Shown one piece after another: positions 19,331 to 31,121 of a stretch of 49,842 nucleotides of DNA. Position numbers and translations under genes: made by a program. The notes under the pieces are model-generated. The model made no database searches. It saw only the letters and a program-made list of their open reading frames with translations, and was not told the origin of the DNA. Origin of the DNA: Gamarada debralockiae (taxonomy: Eukaryota; Ascomycota; Leotiomycetes; Helotiales; Hyphodiscaceae). The stretch's first letter is position 1, and each line of letters starts with the position of its first letter. The stretch lies in contig NXFV01000073.1 of the NCBI GenBank assembly GCA_002803225.1, positions 1 through 49,842 of the forward strand. The letters are read 5' to 3'.

Positions 19331-21427
19331 CTGGGTATATATTGACCGAAATACTGGTAGCATGGGTTGGATACGGCAAGAAAGGAGGTTGCTGATAAAC
19401 GTATGAAGCACCTTATTATGGCCACACTGAGGTCGACTAGCAGTAAGAGGCTTCACTGTCGGGGTTTTATGTAGCCATTTGCTTTGATTCCTCTAGGTGC
19501 TTATTAGGAGGCTTATTATAGTCGATCAGAGGGCTTGGCGGCTGCGCTGGAGGGGCTATCGGTTGAGGGAGTTGAGGGCGTTGAAAATGCTGTTATGAGA
19601 ACCCTAATACTGAGGTGCATATAGCGCTTGTCCAAAAATAGGTTTTAAAAGCTTCAATTCAAAATCTCTGCCGCTTCCTATGAAGTTCAATCTATCCCAT
19701 ATATCTACAGTCCCTGACTTCAGCTACTCCGTCTGAGCTGACCTACTCGGTCTGACTCAAGCTACTCGGTCTGACTCGAGCTACTCAGTCTATCTGAACC
19801 CTAGATATCACCGTACATTCTAGACCTATCAACAGAAAAGAGGTTCGAAGTCGTGGGGCTAGTTGCTTAGCCTATATATTCCTGTCACCTGCTCTTAGGG
19901 CACACTCGCTGAACGTGGGGCCGCATAGATAACTAAGCTGAGGTCGGCGTTCTAGAGGCCTAGGATAGGGTTCCCGAAAATCATACAAGTTAAATTAGGT
20001 TAAAGCAGAGTCAATCATTTATGGGTCATTATCTAGCTGCTACGGCCCTAGAGGGCTCTTCCTCCGTCCTCACCTGACCGCGTGGGGCGCGAGGAGCCTC
20101 AGGAGCCCCCGGAGGCGCTGACGGTGCTTGAGCTCGTCGGTGGAGTGTGTAGGCGGCCGAAAGTGCACTTGTGCGCTGGCGCTGACTTGGGTTCGTGTTT
20201 ATCCCGTTTGTTTAGTTTAAGGAAAAGTTCTAATTTGATTTATATGCCCTCAAACAAGACCCGTTAAGTAAATATGCTTAAGCTGTCAGCTGCCGTGCCA
20301 ACATTGGGCTCATGACATATTCACTCAGCGCCAAGCTATCTTTGAAATCTTGTTGTACGTTGCGCGTAACTTTTCATCTCGTGTGTCTTCGGGTTTCCCT
20401 TCGGCTAGCCCATGGAGTCCTGACGAATCTCAGCGCAGACTTAAATCACATCGCAAGCGGCAGCAGTCCAAAGCATATTAACTATAGATTGACCCCAGAG
20501 AAGTTTTGTTGCATGTCGCAGACATCGCCTGATGCTACCTATGTTGCTCTCTCTTCTCGCTCGCTTTGAGGGAGCGAAAAGACCGACAGCTCGCTTTGGA
20601 CAAAAAATGGCCTCGCTTAACCCTTGATTCCAGGTACAGCTCATGACTTCACTTCCTCACTCTTCGTTTTCTCAGTGATTTCTGTGATAGATTAGAAGGT
20701 TTTGTTGCCTGTGATGGGTGGACCTGAAATGAGATATATAAAGAAGCTCTTGAGATGTTTGCTGGACTATGGGAGGAGGAACTAAAACAAATGACTAGTG
20801 AGGAGAGGAAATATTTTGAGGAACGGACCAGGTGGGCTAAGAGAAATGATAACTGAACTTATGGATCCTAGAGTATAGATCTGGATGCTAATTAACGCAG
20901 CTATTCATGACAAATACCACTTAATATGACCAGGAAATTAAGAGAGGAATAGGGGTGTAGTACGAAGTTGTCGACCTACGAAACAATTTTCTCGATGGAA
21001 GGCGGTCCTACTAAATGAGGCAGATGTACTTCTCGAGCAGCGTTCAGTTTAAGATATTCTATAGCTACACTGGGTGCTAGTTATATTCACCACACCAAAA
21101 GACCTGTATTAGCCGAGCTCGCTTAACCCCAAGCACCCTGAAGCTATACCTGCTGTTACATCAAAGCTATTCTCACCGCTCCTGTCACAAAAACACCGAT
21201 TTTAATCTAAACAATAGGGAAGACACATTCATAGACATGACGACTCTCTGAGCTCCTAGCCGGATCGGCCGGGAGATCATAAGTTCTTGCTAGTACACAG
21301 CACATGTTACTTAATTGTAGATATGTAAGTGGATATATTACAAAGTGAAGGGAGATATAAGCTCTATTATATCACCTTTACAGAAGTTACTTCATGTCGG
21401 ATATGGTGTCATTATTACTAAGAGACT
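19331..21427. other. Intergenic, repeat-rich, no intact gene
   Basis: It contains the 19-base tandem repeat at 19720-19798 and otherwise decayed sequence. One short open stretch at about 20729-20854 reads EIYKEALEMFAGLW and onward through a charged helix-like segment to a stop. It could be a stranded exon but has no recognisable partner. Confidence 0.4.
19720..19798 (+). repeat. Short tandem repeat, about 19-bp unit
   Basis: Four imperfect units of the type AGCTACTCGGTCTGACTCA follow one another. The last is diverged. The repeat is non-coding. Confidence 0.8.
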
Positions 21428-22490
21428 TCAAATATTCGAGGAAATACCTGGTTGGATCTTTTCCAGCTTATCGAGAAGCTCATTGAAAAACTTCTTCTGT
21501 ACCTGTTGACCCCATTTTCCAGTGACGTGGTGCGCAGGGCTTTAGAGGCAGTTAGTCTAAAGTAACGTAATAGAAAGGGCGTGGAACTACTTACGTCTCG
21601 ACATGACAGTTTGACAGGTACTGGCCATTGGATTCTTGGCCTGCCAACAGACCATGAACCAGAGCGCGACTACCTTCTTCAGTTGAGCGGGCTAAGAGCT
21701 TCTCCATAATTCTAAAGACGTGGCTTTCTTGGACTTCGTTTGCCAGGTTGGACTTGCAGAAACTTGGATTCGGCGTGTTAATGATGCATGATCCCTTCCC
21801 AGAGGAGCTGGACCTCTCAGCGAGCTCGCGGACAGCATATATGACGAGCAACTTGCTCAAAGGGTATCGACCAGCCATATCGGCTTTCTGTGGATCGTTC
21901 AGCCGGTCGATAATGCTTTGGTTCTTAGGGTCTAGCTCTGCTAGTGGGGCCATATAATGTAACGCGCTGTTTGGGATCACATAGCGGCAGACATGTCCTG
22001 TCCGCTGCCCGGATTCGCTCATTTTCGGCAGGAGAAGCAGATACAACAAAAAGGTGCTGATAACGTTGATATTGAGAGTCTTTTCGTTGAGTTCACTTAA
22101 GCCGAAATTGGTGGTCAGGATACCAGCGTTGGCTAACACGCCATCAAGACGTGGAAGCTGAGAGGCAGAAGCCGCAAAAGCCTTGATGGAATCGTAGCTA
22201 TCCATATCGATGGGCCAAACTTCGATAGACGACTCTGGTCGACTAGTTGATTTGAGTATCCTTTTCCTTGCGTCGTCGCCTTTGGCTGTAGTTCGCACTG
22301 CCATGATCAACTTTCCCACCCCAAGTCGTGATAAGTGAAGGCTGGCCTCGAATCCAAGGCCAGTGTTGGCGCCGGTCACAATAATGGTTTGATTCGACAG
22401 CTCAGAATTTCCAATTGGGACGGGGAGCTTTACGAAAAGGTTTGAAACGAGGACGGATCTAATCCCGTAGAGCGCTGAGAGTACAGACAT
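21428..22490 (-). CDS. Short-chain dehydrogenase/reductase
   Basis: Two exons, 22490-21595 and 21539-21428, with a GTAAGT...AAAG intron, encode 335 residues. The Rossmann glycine motif TGANTGLG is at 39-46, NAG at 121-123, and the active-site pair is YPLSK (Tyr209, Lys213) with Ser175 upstream. The architecture fits the retinol dehydrogenase/WW-oxidoreductase-like branch common in fungal secondary metabolism. The second exon supplies a helical tail (LLDKLEKIQPGISSNI). It is divergent from a Zn2Cys6 regulator 556 bases away, suggesting co-regulation. Substrate unknown. Confidence 0.88.
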
Positions 22491-23046
22491 GGCGGCCTGT
22501 GGGTTTGTTGGAGTTGATTTTTGTTGCCGAAAGTATGTCAGAGTATTTGGATCTAGAGGAGCTGAGCTGAATGAGAATATGCTAAGTACTAGGGAGCCAT
22601 TTTATATTTACGTTGCCTCACCAAGACGGCCACAGTAACATTTCCACTTACACGGATTTAATATGTCCTTTGGTTAGCTCTCAACATTAACCTATGCACA
22701 AAATTTGGAGGGGTACGCTGATTGGGTCGGGGCTAGCGCACTGGATCTCTGTCCGCCAGCGGGGTTAATATCTCCGCGCCCACCGGCCCACTACTAGCCG
22801 TGCTGCGTTAGCAGATACAGCCACTCACGTGACCAAAGCCGATGCGGTGAGTTCGGCCATCGCAAGTCGAAGCCCCAAAAATCTCCGCCCCACGGCGGAT
22901 TTCTACGATCTAGCTTAATCAACGAGTGTTCCTTTTCCGTTGAGATATTAAATTCCTCGCATCTAACAGTAGCAAAGCTTCCCTCAGCTCATATGACCGT
23001 TGCGTAGGGAAACGAAACTTTAGTCAATAATTTCGTCTATGCTTCT
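22491..23046. promoter_or_regulatory. Divergent promoter of SDR and Zn2Cys6 regulator genes
   Basis: This is the only intergenic space between two head-to-head genes. It contains CACGTG near 22826 and a CGG-type palindrome at 22884-22899. Zn2Cys6 proteins typically bind paired CGG triplets, so autoregulation and control of the oxidoreductase are reasonable but unproven. Confidence 0.4.
22884..22899. promoter_or_regulatory. Candidate Zn2Cys6 operator palindrome
   Basis: TCCGCC, spacer CCAC, then GGCGGA form a perfect six-base inverted repeat. It lies about 150 bases before the regulator start. Assignment rests on the known preference of the family for inverted CGG triplets. Confidence 0.35.
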
Positions 23047-25403
23047 ATGGCTACCAGGGGTGCTGGGCCCAGAAAGGTGGAAAAACGAAATCGGCCACCT
23101 GTTTCCTGCGAACCATGCCGGACTCGAAAGTATGCTATAGTCTCATGTCCCCAGATATCGCGGCGCAGACTTGTTTACATACGTATTTGCAGGCTGAAGT
23201 GTAATCGCGGTTTACCATGCGATGCCTGCATAAGGCGGGACAAGTCTTCACTTTGTAACTATGCGACCCATGCCAGTCGAAGCAAACCTGGATCCTCCAA
23301 ACCGCGCGATTTCAAAGATAGACTGAACACCCTTGAGAATTTGGTGTCTTCCTTTCTGTCAGGCAACGCTGTCATCCAACATGGGCTACTTACCGAGAGC
23401 GAACCAACCACAGAAGATGGTGAGGTTATCGCATCATCAGCCGAACAGGACAATAGGTCCGTAAATCAGGGTTCATCTTTTGGTAGCCCAAGTGGAAGAG
23501 AAGATGCGTTTACCCTAGAATCCCCTCACCTTCAGGAGACCGGAGACGGTCAAGTGAACTACATCGATCCCAGCCATTGGCTGTCCATTTTGGACGACAT
23601 CAAGGAGGTTAGAGAGCACTTATCTTTATCAAATAAGTCTATATCACAGAATGAGACGGATTTCGACATGGATCGCGTCGTATGGGACGCCAGTTTTCTA
23701 TTTAACCCAAACCGGAATTCCAGCCTTGACGAGATTCTAAGCTCGTTGCCATCTCAACCCATATGCGATATGCTGCTCTCTTGGTATTTTAATTCCAGGT
23801 TCATGGTTCTAGGTAAGATACAAACATCCAATATCAACTGAACGTAACCACTAACTCGAACTCCTGCCAAGGTATTATACATCCAGCCAAATTTCAAAAT
23901 GAAGTAAGCCTCGCATTCATACCATACATGTAGCAGTGACTCAGAGAGAATCCATAGTACGCAGTATTTTGGGAGTCACCGTCAACAGCTTCACCGCTTT
24001 GGACAGCCCTTCTGTTCTCTGTTCTCAGTGTCACAGCAAGCCTGCGCCGGATATCGAACATAACGGAGCCCGATGGGTCTATCCCTCCAATAAGAATATT
24101 ACAACAAAGAACAGTGCAATGTCTCGTTCTTGGCCGATATGCCACCGCTAATGCACAGGCACTCGAGGCGTTTATACTCCATCTTCAGAGCTGTTTTTTC
24201 AGCAATGGCAGTGTCCCAGTCGATCTGTGGTTTGAGATGGGCACCATTATTCGGTTAGCATTTCGCATGGGTTATCACCGTGACCCAAGCAACCTGGTTG
24301 GCATCTCTCCTTTCGATGGCGAGATGCGGCGACGAGTTTGGCTTAACATATTCCAAGTGGACGCATTGATGTCCTTCCAAATGGGTTTCCCAAGTATGAT
24401 ACCAACCGAGTTCTGCGACACTGAGGTCCCGAGAAATCTGGAATATTCCGATCTCTATGTTGACATGATAGCACTGCCACCATCGAGGCCCCTTTCTGAG
24501 CACACACCTGTTCTTTACATTATTGTCAAAGCTGATGTGATGGGAGTCTTCAAGAAGATTGTCGCGCATACACAGTCGCTCTTAGGGCCTGCTTACGACA
24601 AAACACTTGCGCTAGACACTGAAATGAACCAGGTTTACAGTACGGTACCGGAGCCGCTGAAGCGACGAGATGTCAACCGTTCCTTTATAGACCACTCTTG
24701 TCTTATATGGCAACGGTGCACAATAGAGGTCCTCTACCTAAAGGGACTTATCGTCCTTCATCGACGATACATCAATTACGAGCTGCAAAGCCCCAGATTT
24801 GAACCCTCACGGCGCGCTTGCGTTGAAGCAGCCCTTGATATTCTTTTCCGCCAAGCAGATCTGCACAAGGCGTGTGAGCCCGGTGGGCGGCTATACGAGG
24901 ACCGGTGGATGGTCTTTTCACTGCCCGTGCATGATTTTCTTTTGGCCGCCATGGTGGTCTGTTTGGATCTATCCGTTCGCATGCGATCCCGAAGGGGAGA
25001 CTCAACCGAGGGAAGGGATTATCAAGAGCTTGCTGGCAGAGAGTATCGAGCCCTTCAGACATCTCAACGAATATGGGCCGTTAACAGTGCAGCTTCCCCC
25101 GAGGCGCACATCGCAGCACTCGCCCTTGATCTGATGATCAAAAAGGTGGCCGAGAACGACGTTGGTCTTTTCCTCGTGCATGATGCTTTGTCTTCAGACA
25201 CGAATCCAGTTGTCGATTCAGAACTGCCATACGCGGGTGCTATGTCACAGATGATTGATGGATCTGAGAGTATCGACTGGGTGAGTTTACAAAATCCATG
25301 GGGAACATGGCAACTAGCCTTCTAATCAAAATAATAGGGTTTATTGGACCACTATCTCCAGAACATGGATATGGATACTTCGATCCCAGATGCCGTAATA
25401 TAG
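23047..25403 (+). CDS. Zn(II)2Cys6 fungal transcription factor
   Basis: Five exons keep phase: 23047-23129, 23193-23812, 23872-23903, 23958-25280 and 25338-25403, giving 707 residues. The binuclear zinc cluster has Cys21, 24, 31, 37, 40 and 49 (spacing 2-6-5-2-8), with its codons split by the first intron. A Ser-rich linker follows, then the fungal-specific transcription factor domain. That domain includes YAVFWESPSTASPLWTALLF, LGRYATANAQALEAFILHL, the MGYHRDPS motif and EMRRRVWLNIFQVD. The last exon replaces a read-through end with GLLDHYLQNMDMDTS. It probably controls the divergent SDR gene or a nearby pathway. No broken motif is seen. Confidence 0.9.
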
Positions 25404-25908
25404 ATTGTGTGTCATCCGTCGACGACGGAATGCCTTACAATTCATAGGCGTGTGCCCTCAGGGCTATTTTTTGTTGGGGTGGAGGGAGAAAAGGGGGGGG
25501 GGGTGGTATGGCGGCAGGAATTAGGCGGTGAAAAGGCCAGGGGCTGGGGGGGATTATCAAAAAAACATAAGAAGCGCTGTCCAAGTGCAACGAGTTGAGA
25601 AATAAGGTCTGTGAACCCGCCCGTTCTATTCCCGTTTTCAGAATTCCGATATTCCCAGTGGTTAGGGTTACAGTAGGAGTCAATGATTGGTCTATTTATG
25701 GCTACATCTACTGTACACATCGAAGCAGCAGTTCCTGGACCCAGACGCAACAGCACTACGCGAACTCCAAACGCTTACATCTCTATTTACCAGCTCCCTC
25801 CCAGAACTGACGGCAACACTTAGATCCAGATCCTACCCCTTATGCGGCGCGCGTCTTTCGGTGAGAGATGATTTTCCCTGGGTTCTCATTGGTCCGCGTG
25901 CGACTGAC
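25404..25908. other. Intergenic with G11 tract
   Basis: No gene recognised. A run of eleven G bases lies at 25493-25503 in a G-rich strand region, which is prone to length error. Confidence 0.5.
25493..25503 (+). repeat. G11 homopolymer
   Basis: Eleven consecutive G bases downstream of the transcription factor gene. The length may be unreliable in assembly. Confidence 0.9.
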
Positions 25909-26860
25909 TTAGCCGCGTTCTGTAATCCAGAACTTCTCTCCATCAAGCAATTCAAAGTCCCCGAACCTGGGGAAGAATGTCTGACGCCAGAAGGTGGATG
26001 CATAGCCTGGCTGACCAGATAGGCAACTGTAAAGGCATGCATCAGCCGACAACACGTCAACAGGCCGACTGTACGGATGGTATTTGCTGAGGATCTCTAG
26101 AGCTTGGTCTTTGGTTCTGAGCCATTGTGTTCCGAGACTAATGAATAAGTTAGCATGGGGGCAGAGCAACAAAAGCCTAGCGGTGCGTACTTCGTAGTAT
26201 AAATGTCATCATTTTCATTTATAATATTTCCGGACATTAGGAAATCCCTTATTTTAATCTCCAAATCCTCGCTTATGACCATAATATTGTCCAGTTTAAT
26301 ATCGCGACGTATGATGCTCCTGACGTGCTAGATTTAATATTAGTTTGTGAATTCTTAATTGTTGGCGAAGAGCAACGAGGAATAGAAATAATAGCGACAA
26401 TAAGAAGTGTTAACAGGATGTTCAACTATAGAGAGTGACAGCAAGAATAGAAAACGACAATAAGATTAAGGGCTCACCCACCAACAATTCAAGCGCCTCA
26501 ATTGTTTTAGAGACGAACATTCCCTCAGACCTAGTGAAGCTTTTCCTTCTTCGCCCTTTTAATAAGGTTACCATGAACAGCCAGATCTAGAACCAGGCAT
26601 ATCTTCTCGGCATCCCCAAAAGATGCCTTGCTCCGTATAATTGATAAATTCTTTAATTCTTCAAAGGAATCTGATTTCAGTCTGCGCTGTTCCAGTTTCC
26701 TTCGCAGAGACTTGATGGCGTGCATTCGTTCACTAGCCTTGTGACGACATTCAAAAACTGTAGAATGGGACCCTTGCACAATTTTGCTACCCACGATCTT
26801 GTACATTTGTTCGAATGTCGCTGGGGCCCGAAGGGTATCGATCGCCCCCGCTTCGGGTAG
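25909..26860 (-). pseudogene. Broken protein kinase
   Basis: Kinase landmarks appear in order on the minus strand. The nucleotide-binding lobe (VQGSHSTVFE, then HAIKSLRR with the ATP lysine) ends in a frameshift near 26540. After it comes SFTRSEGMFVSKTIEALELL, then an apparent intron and IIRRDIKLDNIM. A DFL triplet stands where DFG is usual. A second intron leads to LGTQWLRTKDQALEIL (ALE for APE) and YSRPVDVLSADACLYSCLSG. The frame stops at 25911-25909 without the rest of the C-lobe. The altered HRD, DFG and APE motifs, together with the frameshift and truncation, argue for a decayed copy. Related intact kinases elsewhere in the genome are likely. Confidence 0.65.
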
Positions 26861-27683
26861 CGGTTCCTGAGTGTGTCTTCTGTTGAAGTCTCTCCGCTCG
26901 CATTCTCTTCCCTATGGATGGCCCATCGTCTGAAGTGAATAGTCCGAAGCACATTGCGATTCGTGACCAGGTCGGAGATGTACCGGTTGGGATGAACAGT
27001 TGAACAAGGCAATTGCTTTCGAGGGGCCGTATGCGTTTAGCTCCTCCTGATTCCTTCCGATCAATCAAACAAGTGGTATTTGATTTCTTTATCGTGAAGA
27101 AAATGAGATTCAGATGCTTTTCCCATCCACCTCGCTTCCGGTGTCTCCCTGAGTAATCACAAAGGAACTGGGATATGTTGTTTGGTTCTTGACTAATTCT
27201 TCCTCTGCCCATCGTTCTCTATTGACTCCATCACTACCATCTATTGTCCACCATAGAACACAACATTGACTCCTTGCATCAAAGGATGTTATTGGAAGTC
27301 ATTGCAAAGCTACCCTCCTTCATGTGACCCGTACTATCAGTTCACAGACATCGCGGTGTATGAAGGCTTTGGACAATCCCATCCTTAGGACGAGATTGCT
27401 GTCTTTGATAAGTTCTCTGCAGACTTCTTTACAGGGCTTACAATGCATTTATAGCCAATTGCAAAGAGTCTTCTAAACCTTAACTTACGTCGCCCACTTG
27501 AGCCAGTATGCTAAGACATCGATATGTAATAAAAGCAGGAACGTGTCAATAGCCTATAGCCATGCGAAAATAGTCCAGCGGACTTCATACCGATTGCCCA
27601 TTTAAGCTCGCGAGATGTCTAACCATATCTTTGCTGCAACTCTCAGATCCCAATCTTGCCGGCACTTCCCAAGTGATTTTAAT
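26861..27683. other. Intergenic, possibly the decayed start of the kinase relic
   Basis: A minus-strand open frame at 26787-27212 overlaps the kinase N-lobe in another register and has no recognisable domain. The remainder shows nothing. Confidence 0.3.
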
Positions 27684-29390
27684 TCATTTGGGACTTCCGT
27701 TCGTTCGCACGTCTTGAACTTCGACCACCTGCCCAATCTCCACAGTCACTCTCCCGAACGGATGTTCAGTATCTTCCCTTCCATTCAGTCCTGCTTCAGT
27801 TCTCAGTATGTCACAATGATTATCATCATCGTTGGCCGAGATCCGTGTCGTGACCGTCGTTTCATTGTTTCCATGGTGCGGGTAACGAAAAATGTCGATG
27901 GTCTCTTTGATGATGCCCACGTTCGGAGACACGGTGGTTTTGTTGGAGTGTCGAGGCTTTCGGTTGGAGTCGGCTGAGGAGGATGTGCTTTTGTCCTTTG
28001 CAGTGACCCAGTGGAGGACTAGAACTGAGAAGAGGACTTTGAATGGCTTGGGATTAGTGCTCGTGCGTTGGTGAGAGGAAGGGATGAATGGTAGCTCACT
28101 TTCTGCGTTGCAGCACATCAAACATATCCATGCTGCTTCGCCATGAAGAACCATGACTGTCGTAAGGTTGCTAGAGTGGATTAGCTCTAAGTTCTGATGA
28201 GATACCGCGGAAGGGAACTTACGCGATACTTGAAGTGAGGGTCCCGAGGCTGCCGACAAAGGAGCGAAGGGCAAGTGTTCGAAGCGAGGAATTGGGATTA
28301 TTTTTATAGGAGTAGAACTCTAACAAAGTCAGCGGGGCTGGCTGAAGAACCCCATTGACGTAACATACCCCGTAAAGGAAGGACGAAACACATGGTCAAG
28401 TAGAACTTATCCACCGTAAGCGTGGCGACCAAAGTCTGCGAAAGCAAGGCTCACTGACGTTGACAATTGCATCGAATATGATGAGGGGCATGATCGATTT
28501 GGCCTTCATGCCAATTATGCATGTGCCATCTTCATTGAAGTACGCTATCCGACTGACATCTGCTGTCAATGCCTCCGTCCAGTATCCGAAGTTCAAATCG
28601 GGGAAAGATGGCGGTAGCACGTACTATACAAAGTTCAAGATTACGACACCCAGGTAGGTCACTTTCAAGATCAGCTTTATTGAAGGGAGAAGGGTAGTTG
28701 CAATCTTACAAAGCATTCCAAAACAGTTGAAACAGTATAGTTTAGACTTCAAGCGTGGAATATGCACGCTTCGGATGATATACTGGTCGAATTGAATCAG
28801 CTGTCTGAAGATGATCTGGCTTCCTATGCAAAACGTACCACTTTCTCCACGAGGAAGTAGTAAATGAGCTGCGATATTATGTCAATGACATGCATTGCCT
28901 GGGAGCTAGGCGCCTTTTCCCAAGGTACAAACCACCTGCTAGGAGATAAGTGACGGCCGGACGGTTGTGAAGAAGGGTGAAACGCGGTACTTTTGTAGAT
29001 AGATAGCATGTGAGACACAGTAGAATCGCTGCAGAGCAAACTGCAGACGTTGAATTGAGTCCAAATCCATGTTCCAAAATATCCGTAGAAGTAATGAATA
29101 GTAGAGAGTCGGAATAGATGGCAAGAATTACTGGAGTCGGGTTAGCTGCAACAGCGGGCTGATGTTATATAGGACTCACACCATCTCGTTACCGGTACTC
29201 TGGACCAGTCAGGAACGGTTTGGATCCGACGAGCTGGGATACAGTTTAGCAGGAGATCTGTATACTCTATTGGAGACCAACTAAGACAAACTGCCAAAAC
29301 CGCGGTTGTAAGCGTCGACAAGATCGTTGATACCACTGACCCCACTCGAGGAATATCAGCTCTATGAATGTCCCCTTCTGGCAGCCACAT
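27684..29390 (-). CDS. Fungal seven-transmembrane-type integral membrane protein
   Basis: A ten-exon model: 29390-29180, 29130-28991, 28868-28839, 28782-28710, 28661-28630, about 28554-28459, 28405-28369, 28319-28223, 28170-28100 and 28036-27684, or about 380 residues. Hydrophobic helices alternate with short loops, including SVVSTILSTLTTAVLAVCL, CSAAILLCLTCYL, LIYYFLVEKV, a helix ending VVILNF, LTMCFVLPL and ILFSVLVLHWVTAKD. Conserved-looking loop motifs are CIIGMK, SLRTLALRSFVGS and GEAAWICLMCCNAE. The pattern fits a fungus-specific receptor-like membrane family with a polar cytoplasmic tail. The join between exons 5 and 6 is unresolved: TAG follows NFV in frame at 28626-28624, and no acceptor restores the frame cleanly. 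The gene may therefore be frameshifted or my junction wrong. Confidence 0.68.
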
Positions 29391-31121
29391 GATGAAGGGT
29401 CATTCGAACTCCCGGAAAGATGATGACCTGGAGGCGGTACTTTTCAACGGTAAGGGCAGGAAGTAAGTTGTCGCCCGAGAAAAATAATTTCGTAGGATCG
29501 TGTGTTGACAACTCCGGATGGCCTCGCAGGTCGGTGGGGACGCTTTCGAAAGCAGGCCTTACATAATAAACAGAGTTTGCGATTAAGTAATCGAATGGCA
29601 GGTACATATCCAGGAAGGCGCTCTTGGCTTTCCAATATGCCTTCCTCGAATCTCGCGTAGATCGTAACCTGGTGACTCAGCGGGAGCCTACCAATCCGAA
29701 CGTACTAACTTTTCGCCTTGCAGCTTCCACTTGCATATTGTAACACAAAAAGCTCAAAATGACGGACTCTCATTCGATTTGAGAGAAATCCCTTTGGGAC
29801 TCATTGAAGGAAAGCTGCGAACATCCGACTAAACTATTCTCTCATAAAATGGACCTTACCCTTCGTACATTTCAGCCCGGCTATGGAGGCCTTTCCAGAA
29901 GTCCTGTCTCGTAAAGGGGGCTCGCACTCGTCGCCAGCAGCTTTTCTCGCACTCATGGGGCCACCTCGAACACTCTGCAAGATCCAGCTTTTTTTTTGTT
30001 TGTTGTCGGGGCCGTTTTCGCTGTCAACCCTCATCTCGTCGGATCTCCCTCCATGGCACACAATCCGGGAGCGAGCGCCTGCAATAGAAAACATCGCAGA
30101 AACACCAAGTCAGTCGCCAAAGAACTGAGGAGCCTCAACTTCCAAGCATCAAGCCCAGCAGCCATCAAAGGAAGATAGACCAATATCGTTGATACTTTCG
30201 TCGGGTCAAGCCACAAGGAGCAGCATTTACACAAGCACCCATAGTCTCTTCAGCCCCTTTTTGTCCTTTCAGTGGTTGTACGGTCACTTCTCGTTGTGAG
30301 CGGAACGGGACATTCACTGTGCTATTCCCACCTCCTCCAAAGGCACTCCAATGTTGATGTGACCATCCGACGACAGCTGAGAGATATTGAGCAAGGTCTG
30401 GCCCCTGATCCCTTTGAATCTCGTGACAGCAATGAATTAAAGTGACAAAACGCTACTTTTGCACCCCGTCTTGAAGTCCATCTTGTGCCATCTCTCGTCT
30501 AAACTTTGGATCGCAAAACCTTGAAATCACCCCACTTGGGGTTCTAGATTCGAGGAGCCGTTGCGATTGAGTCCTGGAGCAAACTTAGTACTGGGGATCA
30601 GATGAATGGTTGTGAAGGTGGTTCCTCCAACTTGGAAAAGCCCTCCAGTCTTTATCCTTTGTGAAGGTCGGCGTCCAAAGAAGGGGACCGAACGCGATGT
30701 TTTGGAAACACGAGTCCAAGCCACCAGGAGATCATTCAGGGTTATCCCCGCGTCTTTCTCGCGGCAGACAAGGGACAATCGCCCAAAATGACGCGACTCA
30801 CAGGCATCACTCCGCTTTTCAGAGAAGCGGGCCACTGAAGCGTCGCCCTACGTTACCGCATGAATCCAATATCAGATGGTGGGCTGCAATGTTGACAACT
30901 CAGTCGGGAAGAAAATAATGCTCCTCTGTGCTATGGGGGAGGGACGCGATAATACTTATGACAAAGAGCCATATAGACAGTAGTGAACGTAAACAAACCT
31001 TTGTTTTCTCCCTTATCGTGAAATGTACTTTCTTCAAATGATGGGATCTTCAGGTGTTCTTATCCATTGATTCGTCTCGACGGTGCCGACTGCGGAAGAG
31101 ACACGCTAAAGTTCCGAAAAG
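29391..31121. other. Intergenic, nothing recognised
   Basis: This stretch lies between divergent genes. Several short open frames occur on both strands, without domains or a consistent exon chain. Confidence 0.4.

Noticed and set aside
20312..20644. Two overlapping frames on opposite strands
   Set aside because: No family pattern or splice partners; the region is decayed repeat-like DNA.
23936..24151. Frame of 71 codons as a separate small gene
   Set aside because: It is an out-of-phase reading of exon 4 of the Zn2Cys6 regulator.
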